Positions 1 through 8,570 of a stretch of DNA of 54,168 nucleotides are shown piece after piece. The position numbers and the translations under genes are program-made. The notes beneath the pieces were generated by a model. The model searched no databases, had not been told where the DNA came from, and worked only from the letters and a program-made list of their open reading frames with translations. Source of the stretch: Bacteroides sp. (GTDB lineage Bacteria; Bacteroidota; Bacteroidia; Bacteroidales; Bacteroidaceae); assembly GCF_030151085.1 (NCBI RefSeq), contig NZ_JASLER010000023.1:1-54168 (forward strand). Reading direction: 5' to 3'. Position 1 is the stretch's first letter; every line of letters begins with the position of its first letter.

Positions 1-620
1 TAAGCAACTGCCTTCTTCTTCATCTTGGCATTACGAGCCAGATCGAACAACTCAGGATTAATATGACAATATCCCCCGGGATTCTTATCCAAATAATCCT
101 GATGATAATCTTCGGCAGGATAGAAGTTCTTCAATGGTTCAACTTCTACAACCAAGGGTTTAGTATAGTTGGCAGCCAGACGCTGTACGGTTTCCTTTAT
201 TACAGGAAGATCGGCAGAATCCGTATAATATATACCGGTACGATATTGAGTACCTCTATCCCCTCCTTGACGGTTCATGCTGGTAGGGTCGATAGTTTTA
301 AAATAAAGATCGATGAGGAAAGGTAAATCTACTTTCTCAGGATCGTATTGTACTTTTACGGTTTCGGCAAAATCTGTGGTGCCAGTACATACTTGTTTAT
401 AAGTGGGGTTGGCGATGTTTCCATTGGCATAGCCTACTTGAGTGGTTTCCACTCCATCTATTTGTTTCAGGAAATGTTCGGTACCCCAGAAACATCCTCC
501 TGCCAGATAAATCTCTTTCATTGGTTTCATATTTTTTTCCTTTTCTGTCTTTCCTGCCGGATTGCCCGCACAAGCCAAACAATTGAATAACGCTACAAAA
601 ATAAAAATTATTTGTTTCAT
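1..620 (-). CDS. msrA: Peptide methionine sulfoxide reductase MsrA (partial; may continue into an MsrB domain)
   Basis: Reduces methionine-S-sulfoxide in oxidised proteins. Reading from the ATG at 620-618, the product has a short hydrophobic N-terminus with two cysteines, suggesting export, possibly as a lipoprotein. The MsrA active-site motif GGCFWG follows, with catalytic Cys43, and the conserved late YHQDY block is also present. The frame stays open to the window edge. The last visible bases give a TA-started codon that is either a stop or Tyr, so I cannot tell whether an MsrB domain follows, as in MsrAB fusions known from Bacteroidetes. The gene is transcribed divergently from the xylan operon. 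Family call is firm; the C-terminal end is unknown. Confidence 0.9.
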   Translation of the reverse strand, partial: MKQIIFIFVALFNCLACAGNPAGKTEKEKNMKPMKEIYLAGGCFWGTEHFLKQIDGVETTQVGYANGNIANPTYKQVCTGTTDFAETVKVQYDPEKVDLPFLIDLYFKTIDPTSMNRQGGDRGTQYRTGIYYTDSADLPVIKETVQRLAANYTKPLVVEVEPLKNFYPAEDYHQDYLDKNPGGYCHINPELFDLARNAKMKKKAVA

Positions 621-689
621 ACCTTCCATTATTACATAGTTTGAAGAACAATTCTCATAACCTTGGAATCTTACTTTAATGTACAACAA

Positions 690-697
690 CAAAAGTA
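690..697 (-). promoter_or_regulatory. Putative -7 box of msrA
   Basis: On the minus strand the bases read TACTTTTG, a match to the Bacteroidetes -7 consensus TAnnTTTG, about 70 bp before the msrA start. It would leave a leader of about 65 nt. No convincing -33 box was picked out. Confidence 0.5.
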
Positions 698-754
698 ACG
701 GTATGGTTGAAAAAAAGACGAAGATTATGCTATTTACCCATACAAACAAAGTGC

Positions 755-824
755 ATGTTACATAGACGAAGGTTTATGTAACGTATGTATTACGAAATGT
801 TACCTGCATAAAATTTTGTGCTAC
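755..824 (+). promoter_or_regulatory. Four-site 21-bp operator array upstream of the xylan operon
   Basis: Four 7-base sites begin at 755 (ATGTTAC), 776 (ATGTAAC), 797 (ATGTTAC) and 818 (GTGCTAC), exactly 21 bp apart and in the same orientation. The last ends 33 bp before the -7 box at 857. The same site (consensus ATGTAACRT), period and distance recur before the second susC gene and before the GH115 gene. A 21-bp direct-repeat spacing is that of AraC half-sites araI1/araI2, so the AraC-type output domain of HTCS-1 (8571-12665) is the likely binder. The repeats are seen directly; the binder is inferred. Confidence 0.75.
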
Positions 825-856
825 ATAGGTATATAGGTTTTCACCGATGGCTTTGT

Positions 857-864
857 TATCTTTG
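857..864 (+). promoter_or_regulatory. Putative -7 box of the xylan operon
   Basis: TATCTTTG matches TAnnTTTG. Transcription would begin near 868, giving a leader of about 25 nt to the ATG at 894. No TTTG -33 box is evident at the right spacing, as expected of a promoter needing an activator. Confidence 0.65.
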
Positions 865-893
865 CTTACAGAAACAATTAAATAAATACAGAG

Positions 894-2573
894 ATGAAAA
901 GTTTAATTCATAGTAGGTTTAAGTTAGGAGTAGCAGCGTTGCTTTGCCTTTGCTTTGCCTCACTGGCAGAGGCGAAGGTGAAGTTGCCTGCTTTGATTTC
1001 GGACGGCATGGTGCTACAACGCGAACAACCTATAAAAGTATGGGGTACAGCAGATGCCGGAGAAAGTGTACAAGTGAGTTTCCAGAAGAAAAGCACTTCA
1101 TCCGCCATCAAAGGAGAAAAGCTGAAAAGCTCTTATTCCGCAACCGCAGATGCAAATGGCAATTGGAGCATTACCTTGCCTCCCTTAAAAGCTGGAGGTC
1201 CTTTCATCCTACAAGTGAATGACATCGAACTGAAAGATATACTGGTAGGCGACGTATGGTTATGCTCAGGACAATCGAATATGGAATTACCCGTAAGTCG
1301 TGTAACAGATATGTTCCGGGATGAAATTGCCGCATATAGCAATGATAAAATACGCCACATCATCGTACCCAAAGTTTATAACTTCCACGCACCACAAGAA
1401 GATACTCCTCCGGCAAACTGGAAAACATTGACACAAGAAAACGTGATGAGCTTCTCCGCCCTAGCCTATTTCTTTGCAAAGGCTTATTACAAAGAAACCG
1501 GTATCCCCGTAGGATTAATCAATTCAAGTTGGGGAGGAACCCCGGTAGAAGCCTGGATCAGTGAAGAAGGATTGCAAGAATTTCCTAAATATATCAATGA
1601 CAAACGCCGGTACGAAGATGATACTTATTGCGAACATCTCAAGAAAGTAGAAGGAGAAAGTTCCTATCGCTGGAACACAGCTCTTTATCGTGGTGATGCC
1701 GGATTGCATGAAGCTACCCCTTGGTATGCTGCCGATTATGATGATAGTAATTGGAAGAGTGTTAATATGTTTTCTTCCGAATGGAATAACAACGGACTAA
1801 ATCCTATTAATGGTTCGCATTGGTTCCGCAAAGACCTGACAATACCCGCCTCTATGACAGGTCAAAAAGCCACTCTTCGACTAGGATGTATGGTAGATGC
1901 AGACTCGGTCTATGTAAACGGAAAATTTGTAGGCACTACCGGTTATCAATATCCTCCACGTATTTATACCATCCCCGAAGGGTTACTGAAAGCAGGAAAG
2001 AACAACGTTACTATTCGTCTCATCAGCAATGGTGGACGTGCACACTTCGTTAAAGAAAAGCCATACAAGATTATCTGCAACAACGAAGAGATCAGCCTTG
2101 AAGGTGAATGGAAATATCGCCTTGGTGCACCGATGCCCTCAGCTCCCGGCTCTACCTTCTTCTGCTATAAACCGGTATGTTTGTATAATGCGATGATTGC
2201 TCCGCTAAAAAATTATCCAGTAAAAGGAGTTATTTGGTATCAAGGTGAATCCAACGTATCACAACGTAACGAATATGCGGTATTGCTCACCACTCTGATT
2301 ACCGACTGGCGTTCTACCTTTAATAATCCTGAACTGCCTTTCTATATTGTAGAGTTAGCCGATTTCCTCTCGAAAGATGATGTCTATGGACGTAAAACCT
2401 GGGCAGAGATGCGTCAGGAACAAGCCAAGGCAGCCCAAATGAATAAGAACGCCACACTTATCAAGAACAGTGATTTAGGTGAATGGAACGACATACATCC
2501 GCTGGACAAGAAAACTCTTGGAGAGCGTGTTGCCCAAAGCGTCCTGCAAGCCACAAGCCTCAACAATAAATAA
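894..2573 (+). CDS. SGNH-type acetylesterase, sialate O-acetylesterase family (probable acetylxylan esterase)
   Basis: Likely removes acetyl groups from xylan fragments. The 559-aa protein has a signal peptide (about residues 1-27, ending AEA). Block I SGQSN gives nucleophile Ser128, and the C-terminal DIHP gives Asp533 and His535 of the triad. NSSWGGTPVEAW and VIWYQGESN are conserved family blocks. A jelly-roll-like insert (about residues 270-390) interrupts the SGNH fold, as usual in this family. It is first in a same-strand series with the GPH symporter (33 bp on), GH10, GH43 and GH67, which argues for xylan rather than sialic acid as substrate. Esterases of this type also sit in Prevotella xylan operons. 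Family call is firm; substrate is inferred from context. Confidence 0.85.
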   Translation: MKSLIHSRFKLGVAALLCLCFASLAEAKVKLPALISDGMVLQREQPIKVWGTADAGESVQVSFQKKSTSSAIKGEKLKSSYSATADANGNWSITLPPLKAGGPFILQVNDIELKDILVGDVWLCSGQSNMELPVSRVTDMFRDEIAAYSNDKIRHIIVPKVYNFHAPQEDTPPANWKTLTQENVMSFSALAYFFAKAYYKETGIPVGLINSSWGGTPVEAWISEEGLQEFPKYINDKRRYEDDTYCEHLKKVEGESSYRWNTALYRGDAGLHEATPWYAADYDDSNWKSVNMFSSEWNNNGLNPINGSHWFRKDLTIPASMTGQKATLRLGCMVDADSVYVNGKFVGTTGYQYPPRIYTIPEGLLKAGKNNVTIRLISNGGRAHFVKEKPYKIICNNEEISLEGEWKYRLGAPMPSAPGSTFFCYKPVCLYNAMIAPLKNYPVKGVIWYQGESNVSQRNEYAVLLTTLITDWRSTFNNPELPFYIVELADFLSKDDVYGRKTWAEMRQEQAKAAQMNKNATLIKNSDLGEWNDIHPLDKKTLGERVAQSVLQATSLNNK

Positions 2574-2606
2574 TTCATAACTTACTAATCTATAACTCAT
2601 AGCAAA

Positions 2607-4100
2607 ATGAACACATTAAGCCAAAAGGTTTCCATGGCCGAGAAGATCGGCTACAGCCTCGGTGATTGCTCTGCGAACCTCGTGTTCCAGATGATGATGA
2701 TTTATCAAACGAAATTCTATACAGATGTATTCGGACTGGAAGGGGCCGTAGCGGGAAGCGTCATGCTGATAGCCCGTATAGTAGATGCTTTCGTTGACCC
2801 CACAGTAGGTATTCTCTCCGACCGGACACAAACACGATGGGGTAAGTATCGCCCGTGGGTATTATGGACGGCATTGCCGTTTATGGTATTCTATGTATTG
2901 GCTTTCTACAACCCGGGTATTGAAGACAAAGGCTTAGTCGCTGTGTATGCCACGATTTCCTATACTTTGCTGATGACATTGTATTCGTTCAATAATACCC
3001 CATACGCTTCATTAGGCGGAGTGATGTCGAGCGACATTAAAGAGCGTACCAGCATCACTTCCGTGCGTTTTGTTGCCGCTACTATTGCGCAATTTGTAGT
3101 ACAAGGATTGACTTTACCATTAGTAAGCAAATTTGCCGCCGGAGGTGACAAAGGTCATGGGTGGTTATGCACCATTTCACTGTTTGCAGTCATTGGTTTG
3201 GTGTTCTTTGTCATCACCTTCTTCTCCAGCCGCGAACGTATCACCCCGCCTGCCAGTCAGAAGACCGATACCCGAAAGGACATTAAAGACGTATTCAAGA
3301 GTATTCCGTGGCGGGCAATGTTCATTCTTACCTTATTTATCTTCACCACACTTGCTATGTGGGGCAGTGCCATGAATTACTATTTCGAAAACTATGTAGA
3401 CTCCAACTCATTGTATGCCTTCCTCGACAAACTGGGCTTGGTAGCTACCGAACCGGGTAATGGCATAGGTTATACTATATTAAACGCCTTTGGATTAATA
3501 GTATCCGGTCCGGATAAAGCATACGAAGTAGGTTTTGGTGTGTTCAATATGCTTGGTGCTCTGGTACAATTCTTCGGAGTTATCTTCTTATCAGGTTTCC
3601 TTGCCAATCGATATGGAAAGAAACGGGTATTCATTATCTGCCTGGCATTGACCGCTCTGTTTACCGCCTTCTTCTACTTCCCTAATGAGACTGATGTAGA
3701 ATCCATGTTTGTATTGAATTTCCTCAAGAGTCTGGCATACGCACCTACAGTGCCTTTGCTATGGGCAATGATTGCTGATGTAGCCGACTATTCGGAATAT
3801 GTAAATTACCGTCGTGCCACGGGCTTTGTATTTGCCGGAGTAGTATTCGCCCTCAAAGCAGGTCTGGGTATCGGAGGCGCTATTCTCGGATTCTTACTTT
3901 CAGGTTTCGGCTATGTATCAGGAGCAGGCACAGTACAATCGGAATCGGCCATTCACGGTATCTTATTATCTTCCAGTTTGATTCCTGCCGCCATATTCTT
4001 TGTGGGAGTGATTACACTGTTCTTCTACCCCATTACCAAGAAATTCAATGAGGAGATGCAGGCAGAATTGACCGAGCGAAGGGAAAAAGCCGATTATTAA
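2607..4100 (+). CDS. GPH-family sugar:cation symporter (xylo-oligosaccharide/xyloside uptake)
   Basis: Inner-membrane transporter of the glycoside-pentoside-hexuronide:cation symporter family within the major facilitator superfamily. The N-terminal region is typical: an amphipathic start, then KIGYSLGDCSANL, and IARIVDAFVDPTVGILSDRT with the cytoplasmic basic loop RWGKYRPW. About 12 hydrophobic segments are visible in 497 residues, with the second family block WAMIADVADYSEY at about residues 390-405. A charged C-terminal tail follows the last helix. Its place between the esterase and the GH10 xylanase points to import of xylobiose-like products for the cytoplasmic GH43 two genes on. Substrate is inferred. 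Confidence 0.85.
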   Translation: MNTLSQKVSMAEKIGYSLGDCSANLVFQMMMIYQTKFYTDVFGLEGAVAGSVMLIARIVDAFVDPTVGILSDRTQTRWGKYRPWVLWTALPFMVFYVLAFYNPGIEDKGLVAVYATISYTLLMTLYSFNNTPYASLGGVMSSDIKERTSITSVRFVAATIAQFVVQGLTLPLVSKFAAGGDKGHGWLCTISLFAVIGLVFFVITFFSSRERITPPASQKTDTRKDIKDVFKSIPWRAMFILTLFIFTTLAMWGSAMNYYFENYVDSNSLYAFLDKLGLVATEPGNGIGYTILNAFGLIVSGPDKAYEVGFGVFNMLGALVQFFGVIFLSGFLANRYGKKRVFIICLALTALFTAFFYFPNETDVESMFVLNFLKSLAYAPTVPLLWAMIADVADYSEYVNYRRATGFVFAGVVFALKAGLGIGGAILGFLLSGFGYVSGAGTVQSESAIHGILLSSSLIPAAIFFVGVITLFFYPITKKFNEEMQAELTERREKADY

Positions 4101-4170
4101 AGCGATAAGTAAAGAAACTAAAGCGAATAAATAGAAATAAACCAATTATCCATAAAACAATTCAAGCATT

Positions 4171-5310
4171 ATGAAATTAAAGAACCTCCTTCTCCTATTA
4201 ACAACAGCTACGATTGCTGCCTGTGGGGGACCGAAGCAAACCACCACACCAACCGAACGTTTACTAAAAGAAGTTATTGGCGACCGTTTTCTTATCGGAG
4301 TCGCCGTCAACAACAGGCAGGTATACGAACAAGATACAGCAGGAGTCCGTATTGTGAAGAAGCACTTCAACTCCATTGTTGCCGAAGACTGCATGAAGAG
4401 TGTAAACATCCATCCCGAAGAAAATCGATATAACTTCGTCCCTGCCGACTCACTGGTAAGCTTCGGTGAGGCCAACGGTATGACCGTCATCGGACATTGC
4501 CTCATCTGGCATTCGCAACTCTCACCTTGGTTCTGCATAGATAAAGACGGCAAGAACGTAACACCCGATGTCCTGAAAGCGCGGATGAAGGAACATATCA
4601 CCACCATCGTCGGCCGCTACAAGGGACGTATCAAAGGATGGGATGTGGTGAATGAAGCCATTGAGGGAGATGGATCCTACCGTAAAACGCCATTCTATGA
4701 GATTCTGGGAGAAGAGTATATCCCTCTCGCTTTTCAGTACGCCCATGAAGCCGACCCGGACGCCGAGCTTTATTATAACGACTATGGTATGCACGCGCCA
4801 GGACGACGTGACGGCGTGGTACGCCTGGTAAATGCACTGAAAGAACAGGGTATCCGTATCGATGCCATCGGCATGCAAGGGCACATGGGTATGGACTATC
4901 CCGACGTGAAGGAGTTCGAGAAGAGCCTCCTTGCTTTTGCCGGAACAGGTGCCAAGGTGATGATTACAGAATGGGAAATGAGTGCGCTCCCCACCGTAGA
5001 AGAAAGTGCCAATATCAGCGACACCGCAGCCTACAGCAAAGCGATGAATCCCTACCCCGAAACACTACCCGACTCCGTTTCACAAATTTGGAACGACCGC
5101 ATGAAGACATTCTTCAATCTATTCCTGAAACATTCTGATGTAATCACCCGCGTCACCGTATGGGGTGTATCCGACGGCGATTCATGGAAGAACAACTTCC
5201 CCGTACGCGGTCGTCACGAATATCCGTTGTTATTCGACCGCAACTATCAGCCAAAACCGTTTATAAACGAAATATTCGCATCAGAAGAAATAGCTAATAA
5301 TAAACCCTAA
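4171..5310 (+). CDS. GH10 endo-1,4-beta-xylanase, lipoprotein
   Basis: Hydrolyses internal beta-1,4 bonds of xylan with retention of configuration. At 379 aa it is a single GH10 catalytic domain behind a lipoprotein signal (lipobox IAAC, Cys18), so it is membrane-anchored, on the cell surface or facing the periplasm. Hallmarks: GHCLIWHSQ substrate-binding block, GWDVVNEA with acid/base Glu152, and ITEWEMS with nucleophile Glu257. WGVSDGDSW supplies the C-terminal substrate-binding tryptophans. There is no carbohydrate-binding module. The gene lies 70 bp after the symporter and 13 bp before the GH43, in an arrangement like the xylan operon of Prevotella bryantii and small xylan loci of Bacteroides. 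Confidence 0.95.
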   Translation: MKLKNLLLLLTTATIAACGGPKQTTTPTERLLKEVIGDRFLIGVAVNNRQVYEQDTAGVRIVKKHFNSIVAEDCMKSVNIHPEENRYNFVPADSLVSFGEANGMTVIGHCLIWHSQLSPWFCIDKDGKNVTPDVLKARMKEHITTIVGRYKGRIKGWDVVNEAIEGDGSYRKTPFYEILGEEYIPLAFQYAHEADPDAELYYNDYGMHAPGRRDGVVRLVNALKEQGIRIDAIGMQGHMGMDYPDVKEFEKSLLAFAGTGAKVMITEWEMSALPTVEESANISDTAAYSKAMNPYPETLPDSVSQIWNDRMKTFFNLFLKHSDVITRVTVWGVSDGDSWKNNFPVRGRHEYPLLFDRNYQPKPFINEIFASEEIANNKP

Positions 5311-5323
5311 AAACAGAAAAACC

Positions 5324-6298
5324 ATGAAGAAAGAAATGAGATATTTAGTACCGGGAGATTATATGGCAGACCCAGCCGTACATGTATTCAACGATATTCT
5401 CTATATCTACCCCTCGCACGATTGGGAGAGTGGCATCGGAGAGAATGACAATGGCGATCACTTCGATATGAAAGATTATCATGTCTTCTCCACCGACGAC
5501 GTGATGCACGGTGAAATAAAAGACCACGGACGGGTACTGCAAGTCAAGGACATCCCTTGGGCAGGACGCCAGTTATGGGATTGCGACGTTGCCCTGAAAG
5601 ACGGCAAGTATTATATGTATTTCCCCCTAAAGGATAAAAATGATATTTTTCGTATCGGCGTAGCTATCGGCAATCGTCCCGAAGGTCCGTTCATTCCTCA
5701 ACCGGACCCGATAAAAGGCAGTTATAGTATAGACCCCGCCATCTTTAATGATAATGGTAACTACTACATGTACTTCGGCGGTCTGTGGGGCGGACAATTG
5801 CAACGCTACCGCAACAACAAAGCTCTGGAAAGCGCCATTCTACCCGAAGATGATACACCTGCCTTACCCGCCCGTATTGCCAAACTCACTTCCGACATGC
5901 TGGAATTTGCCGAAGAGCCAAAGCCGGTAATCATTCTGGATGAAGATGGAAAGCCCTTGACGGCAGGTGACAACGAACGACGCTTCTTCGAAGCTAGCTG
6001 GATGCATAAGTACAACGACAAATACTATTTCTCCTACTCAACCGGCGATACACACCGCCTATGCTATGCTATTGGTGATAATCCCTACGGACCATTCACT
6101 TATCAGGGGGTTATCCTTACTCCGGTAATTGGTTGGACTACCCACCATGCCATTGTTGAATATAAAGGTAAATGGTATCTGTTCCATCACGACTGTGTCC
6201 CTTCCAACGGTAAAACCTGGCTTCGCAGCCTCAAAGTATGTGAGTTGGAATATGATAAAGAAGGAAGAATTATCACCATCAACGGAGGAGGTGAATGA
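5324..6298 (+). CDS. GH43 beta-xylosidase/alpha-L-arabinofuranosidase, cytoplasmic
   Basis: Single-domain GH43 five-bladed propeller (324 aa) with no signal peptide, so it should act in the cytoplasm on oligosaccharides brought in by the GPH symporter. Likely catalytic residues are base Asp16 (MADPAV), pKa modulator Asp137 (SIDPAIF) and general acid Glu223 (FFEASW). It resembles the XynB-type exo-xylanase/xylosidase of Prevotella xylan operons. The start lies 13 bp after GH10, so the two are surely cotranscribed. A 184-bp gap with a 22-bp repeat pair separates it from GH67. Xylosidase versus arabinofuranosidase activity cannot be settled from sequence. Confidence 0.9.
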   Translation: MKKEMRYLVPGDYMADPAVHVFNDILYIYPSHDWESGIGENDNGDHFDMKDYHVFSTDDVMHGEIKDHGRVLQVKDIPWAGRQLWDCDVALKDGKYYMYFPLKDKNDIFRIGVAIGNRPEGPFIPQPDPIKGSYSIDPAIFNDNGNYYMYFGGLWGGQLQRYRNNKALESAILPEDDTPALPARIAKLTSDMLEFAEEPKPVIILDEDGKPLTAGDNERRFFEASWMHKYNDKYYFSYSTGDTHRLCYAIGDNPYGPFTYQGVILTPVIGWTTHHAIVEYKGKWYLFHHDCVPSNGKTWLRSLKVCELEYDKEGRIITINGGGE

Positions 6299-6375
6299 CC
6301 GGCAAATACATCCATGCAGATGTGAAGCCGACAGAAAGATAAGCTGAGTTATATTCGACATAGGATAGATATAGG

Positions 6376-6420
6376 AATCATACGGTATGAATCATACAAT
6401 CATACGGTATGATTCATACC
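6376..6420. repeat. 22-bp tandem pair with nested dyads between GH43 and GH67
   Basis: Two 22-bp units (6376-6397 and 6398-6419) differ at one base. Each contains the dyad CATACGGTATG (6379-6389 and 6401-6411), centred exactly 22 bp apart. The region also forms a perfect 14-bp inverted repeat: arms 6384-6397 and 6407-6420 with a 9-base loop. It could be a paired operator or, in the operon mRNA, a stable stem-loop that protects or attenuates at the GH43/GH67 junction. No T-run follows, so a simple intrinsic terminator is unlikely. Confidence 0.8.
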
Positions 6421-6482
6421 TCTATTTAAGGAAGTAGTCAGTTCTTCCCGAATATCAATCCAACTCTCTAATAACAAGAACA

Positions 6483-8507
6483 ATGAAACAGAAACTACTA
6501 TCATTTATCAGCATACTCCTGTTGTTCGTCCCCCGAATGGCAGCCGAGGACGGCAGCCGCCTATGGTTACGGCTTAATAGTGGAGTGAATGCCAAAATCA
6601 CCGCCCCAGCTTCCGTGAAATCTCCGACACTGAACCTTGCCATCAACGAATTGCAGCAAGCATGGTGTGGAGTACCGGTCACTTTGACTTTGAAGAAAGA
6701 TAAGCAACTGGCTCAAGATGGTTTCCGCATTCAAAAGGCCGATGGGCAAATGGACATCACCTCCCCTACCGAAGCCGGTTTACTCTACGGAGCCTATCAC
6801 CTACTCCGTCTGCAAGAAACGGGGCAAACAAACAGTGCCTTTTCCCAAGCTGGCCAACTAACGGAAAACCCTGCATACCACCTGCGTATTCTTAATCATT
6901 GGGATAACCAGAATGGTACTATTGAACGTGGCTATGCCGGAAAATCCCTTTGGAATTGGGATGAACTACCCACTACCCTCTCTGACAGATACGAAGCATA
7001 CGCCCGTGCCAATGCTTCTATCGGCATCAATGGTACCGTAGTGAACAATGTAAATGCTTCTCCTCAAATTCTTACTCCCCAGTATCTACAAAAAGTAAAA
7101 GCACTAGCCGATATATTCCGCCCATACGGCATACGTATCTATCTATCGGTTAACTTTGCTTCACCCATGGTACTGGATAGTTTGTCTACCGCCGATCCGT
7201 TAGATAAAGAAGTGATTAAATGGTGGAAAAACAAAGTACACGAAATCTATCGCATCATCCCCGACTTCGGTGGCTTCCTTGTAAAAGCCAATTCGGAGGG
7301 ACAACCCGGTCCTTGTGACTTCGGATGTACCCACGCCGAAGGCGCCAATATGCTTGCCGATGCATTGAAACCCTATAAAGGTATCGTAATGTGGCGTGCC
7401 TTCGTCTATAGCCCTTCAGATGCTGACCGTGCCAAGCAAGCCTATCTTGAATTCAAGCCATTGGACGGGCTATTCCGACCAAACGTTATCATACAAGTAA
7501 AGAACGGTCCGGTAGATTTTCAACCACGTGAACCCTATAGCCCGCTATTCGGTGCTATGCAGCACACCCCGGTTATGGCGGAATTTCAAATTACGCAGGA
7601 ATATATGGGACACTCCAATCACCTCTGCTTCCTGGCTACTACGTGGAAAGAATTCTTCAATCTTGTTCCGCCCGCCTCATTGAAAGCCATTGCAGGTGTT
7701 GCCAATATCGGTACAGACACCAACTGGTGCGGACACCCCTTTGCCCAAGCCAATTGGTATGCCTTCGGACGTTTGGCATGGAATCCGTCTTTGTCTTCCG
7801 ACGCAATAGCAAATGAATGGCTGAAACAGACGTTCTCGGTGGATAGTGGCCTTAACACTGAATTAAAAGCAATGATGCTCGAAAGCCACGAAGCCGTAGT
7901 AAACTATATGATGCCACTGGGATTACATCATATTTTTGCTTGGGGACATCATTATGGTCCTGAGCCCTGGTGCAACATACCTAATGCCCGCCCCGACTGG
8001 TTACCGTCTTACTATCATAGAGCAGATGCCAATGGGGTCGGCTTTGACCGCAGCCACACGGGAAGTAATGCCGTCAGTCAATATCCGGAACATTTGGCAA
8101 AACTCTACGACGACTTAGCCACTTGTCCCGAAGAATACCTTCTTTGGTTTCACCACGTTCCCTGGACACATTCTATGAAAAGCGGACGCAGTCTGTGGGA
8201 TGAACTTTGTTATCATTACGATCACGGCGTGCAACAAGTCAGAGAATTTCAAAAGACTTGGGACAAAGCCAAAAAACACATTGATGAAGAACGATTCAAA
8301 GACGTGCAGTCTCGCCTGAAAATACAAATGCGCGATGCTATCTGGTGGAAGGATGCTTGCCTGCTTTACTTTCAAGAGTTTTCAAAGCTACCGATCCCTT
8401 CTGACATAGAACGTCCTATCCACGAGCTTAATGATTTGAAGCAAATCAAGCTTCCTATCAGTAACTACGAATGCCCTACCAGTGAATTGCTGAATAAGAA
8501 CAGATAA
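6483..8507 (+). CDS. aguA: GH67 alpha-glucuronidase
   Basis: Releases (4-O-methyl-)glucuronic acid from the non-reducing end of glucuronoxylo-oligosaccharides with inversion. The 674-aa protein starts with a signal peptide (cleavage near AA at 20-21), placing it in the periplasm. Key residues fit the Cellvibrio GlcA67A set at constant offset: acid Glu272 in KANSEGQPGP, and base pair Asp345 (GPVDFQ) and Glu373 (ITQEY), corresponding to Glu292, Asp365 and Glu393. The N-terminal alpha/beta domain, central barrel and C-terminal helical domain account for the usual GH67 length. It is the last enzyme gene of the plus-strand locus, 63 bp before HTCS-1. Family assignment is very secure. Confidence 0.95.
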   Translation: MKQKLLSFISILLLFVPRMAAEDGSRLWLRLNSGVNAKITAPASVKSPTLNLAINELQQAWCGVPVTLTLKKDKQLAQDGFRIQKADGQMDITSPTEAGLLYGAYHLLRLQETGQTNSAFSQAGQLTENPAYHLRILNHWDNQNGTIERGYAGKSLWNWDELPTTLSDRYEAYARANASIGINGTVVNNVNASPQILTPQYLQKVKALADIFRPYGIRIYLSVNFASPMVLDSLSTADPLDKEVIKWWKNKVHEIYRIIPDFGGFLVKANSEGQPGPCDFGCTHAEGANMLADALKPYKGIVMWRAFVYSPSDADRAKQAYLEFKPLDGLFRPNVIIQVKNGPVDFQPREPYSPLFGAMQHTPVMAEFQITQEYMGHSNHLCFLATTWKEFFNLVPPASLKAIAGVANIGTDTNWCGHPFAQANWYAFGRLAWNPSLSSDAIANEWLKQTFSVDSGLNTELKAMMLESHEAVVNYMMPLGLHHIFAWGHHYGPEPWCNIPNARPDWLPSYYHRADANGVGFDRSHTGSNAVSQYPEHLAKLYDDLATCPEEYLLWFHHVPWTHSMKSGRSLWDELCYHYDHGVQQVREFQKTWDKAKKHIDEERFKDVQSRLKIQMRDAIWWKDACLLYFQEFSKLPIPSDIERPIHELNDLKQIKLPISNYECPTSELLNKNR

Positions 8508-8524
8508 CTTCTGTTTTCATAAAT

Positions 8525-8570
8525 AAAGCTGTATCTTTGTAGAGAATTATATCCACAAAGACACAGCTTT
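8525..8570. promoter_or_regulatory. 16-bp inverted repeat over the HTCS-1 promoter and start
   Basis: Arms 8525-8540 and 8555-8570 pair at 15 of 16 positions around a 14-base centre; a further T-A pair extends it into the ATG at 8571. The left arm covers the -7 box (8532-8539). A transcript begun at that promoter (about 8543) would lack the left arm, whereas mRNA reading through from GH67 would carry both and fold the ribosome-binding region shut. Confidence 0.75.
8532..8539 (+). promoter_or_regulatory. Putative -7 box of HTCS-1
   Basis: TATCTTTG matches TAnnTTTG; transcription would start near 8543, about 28 nt before the ATG. This suggests the regulator has its own promoter independent of the enzyme operon. 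Confidence 0.6.
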
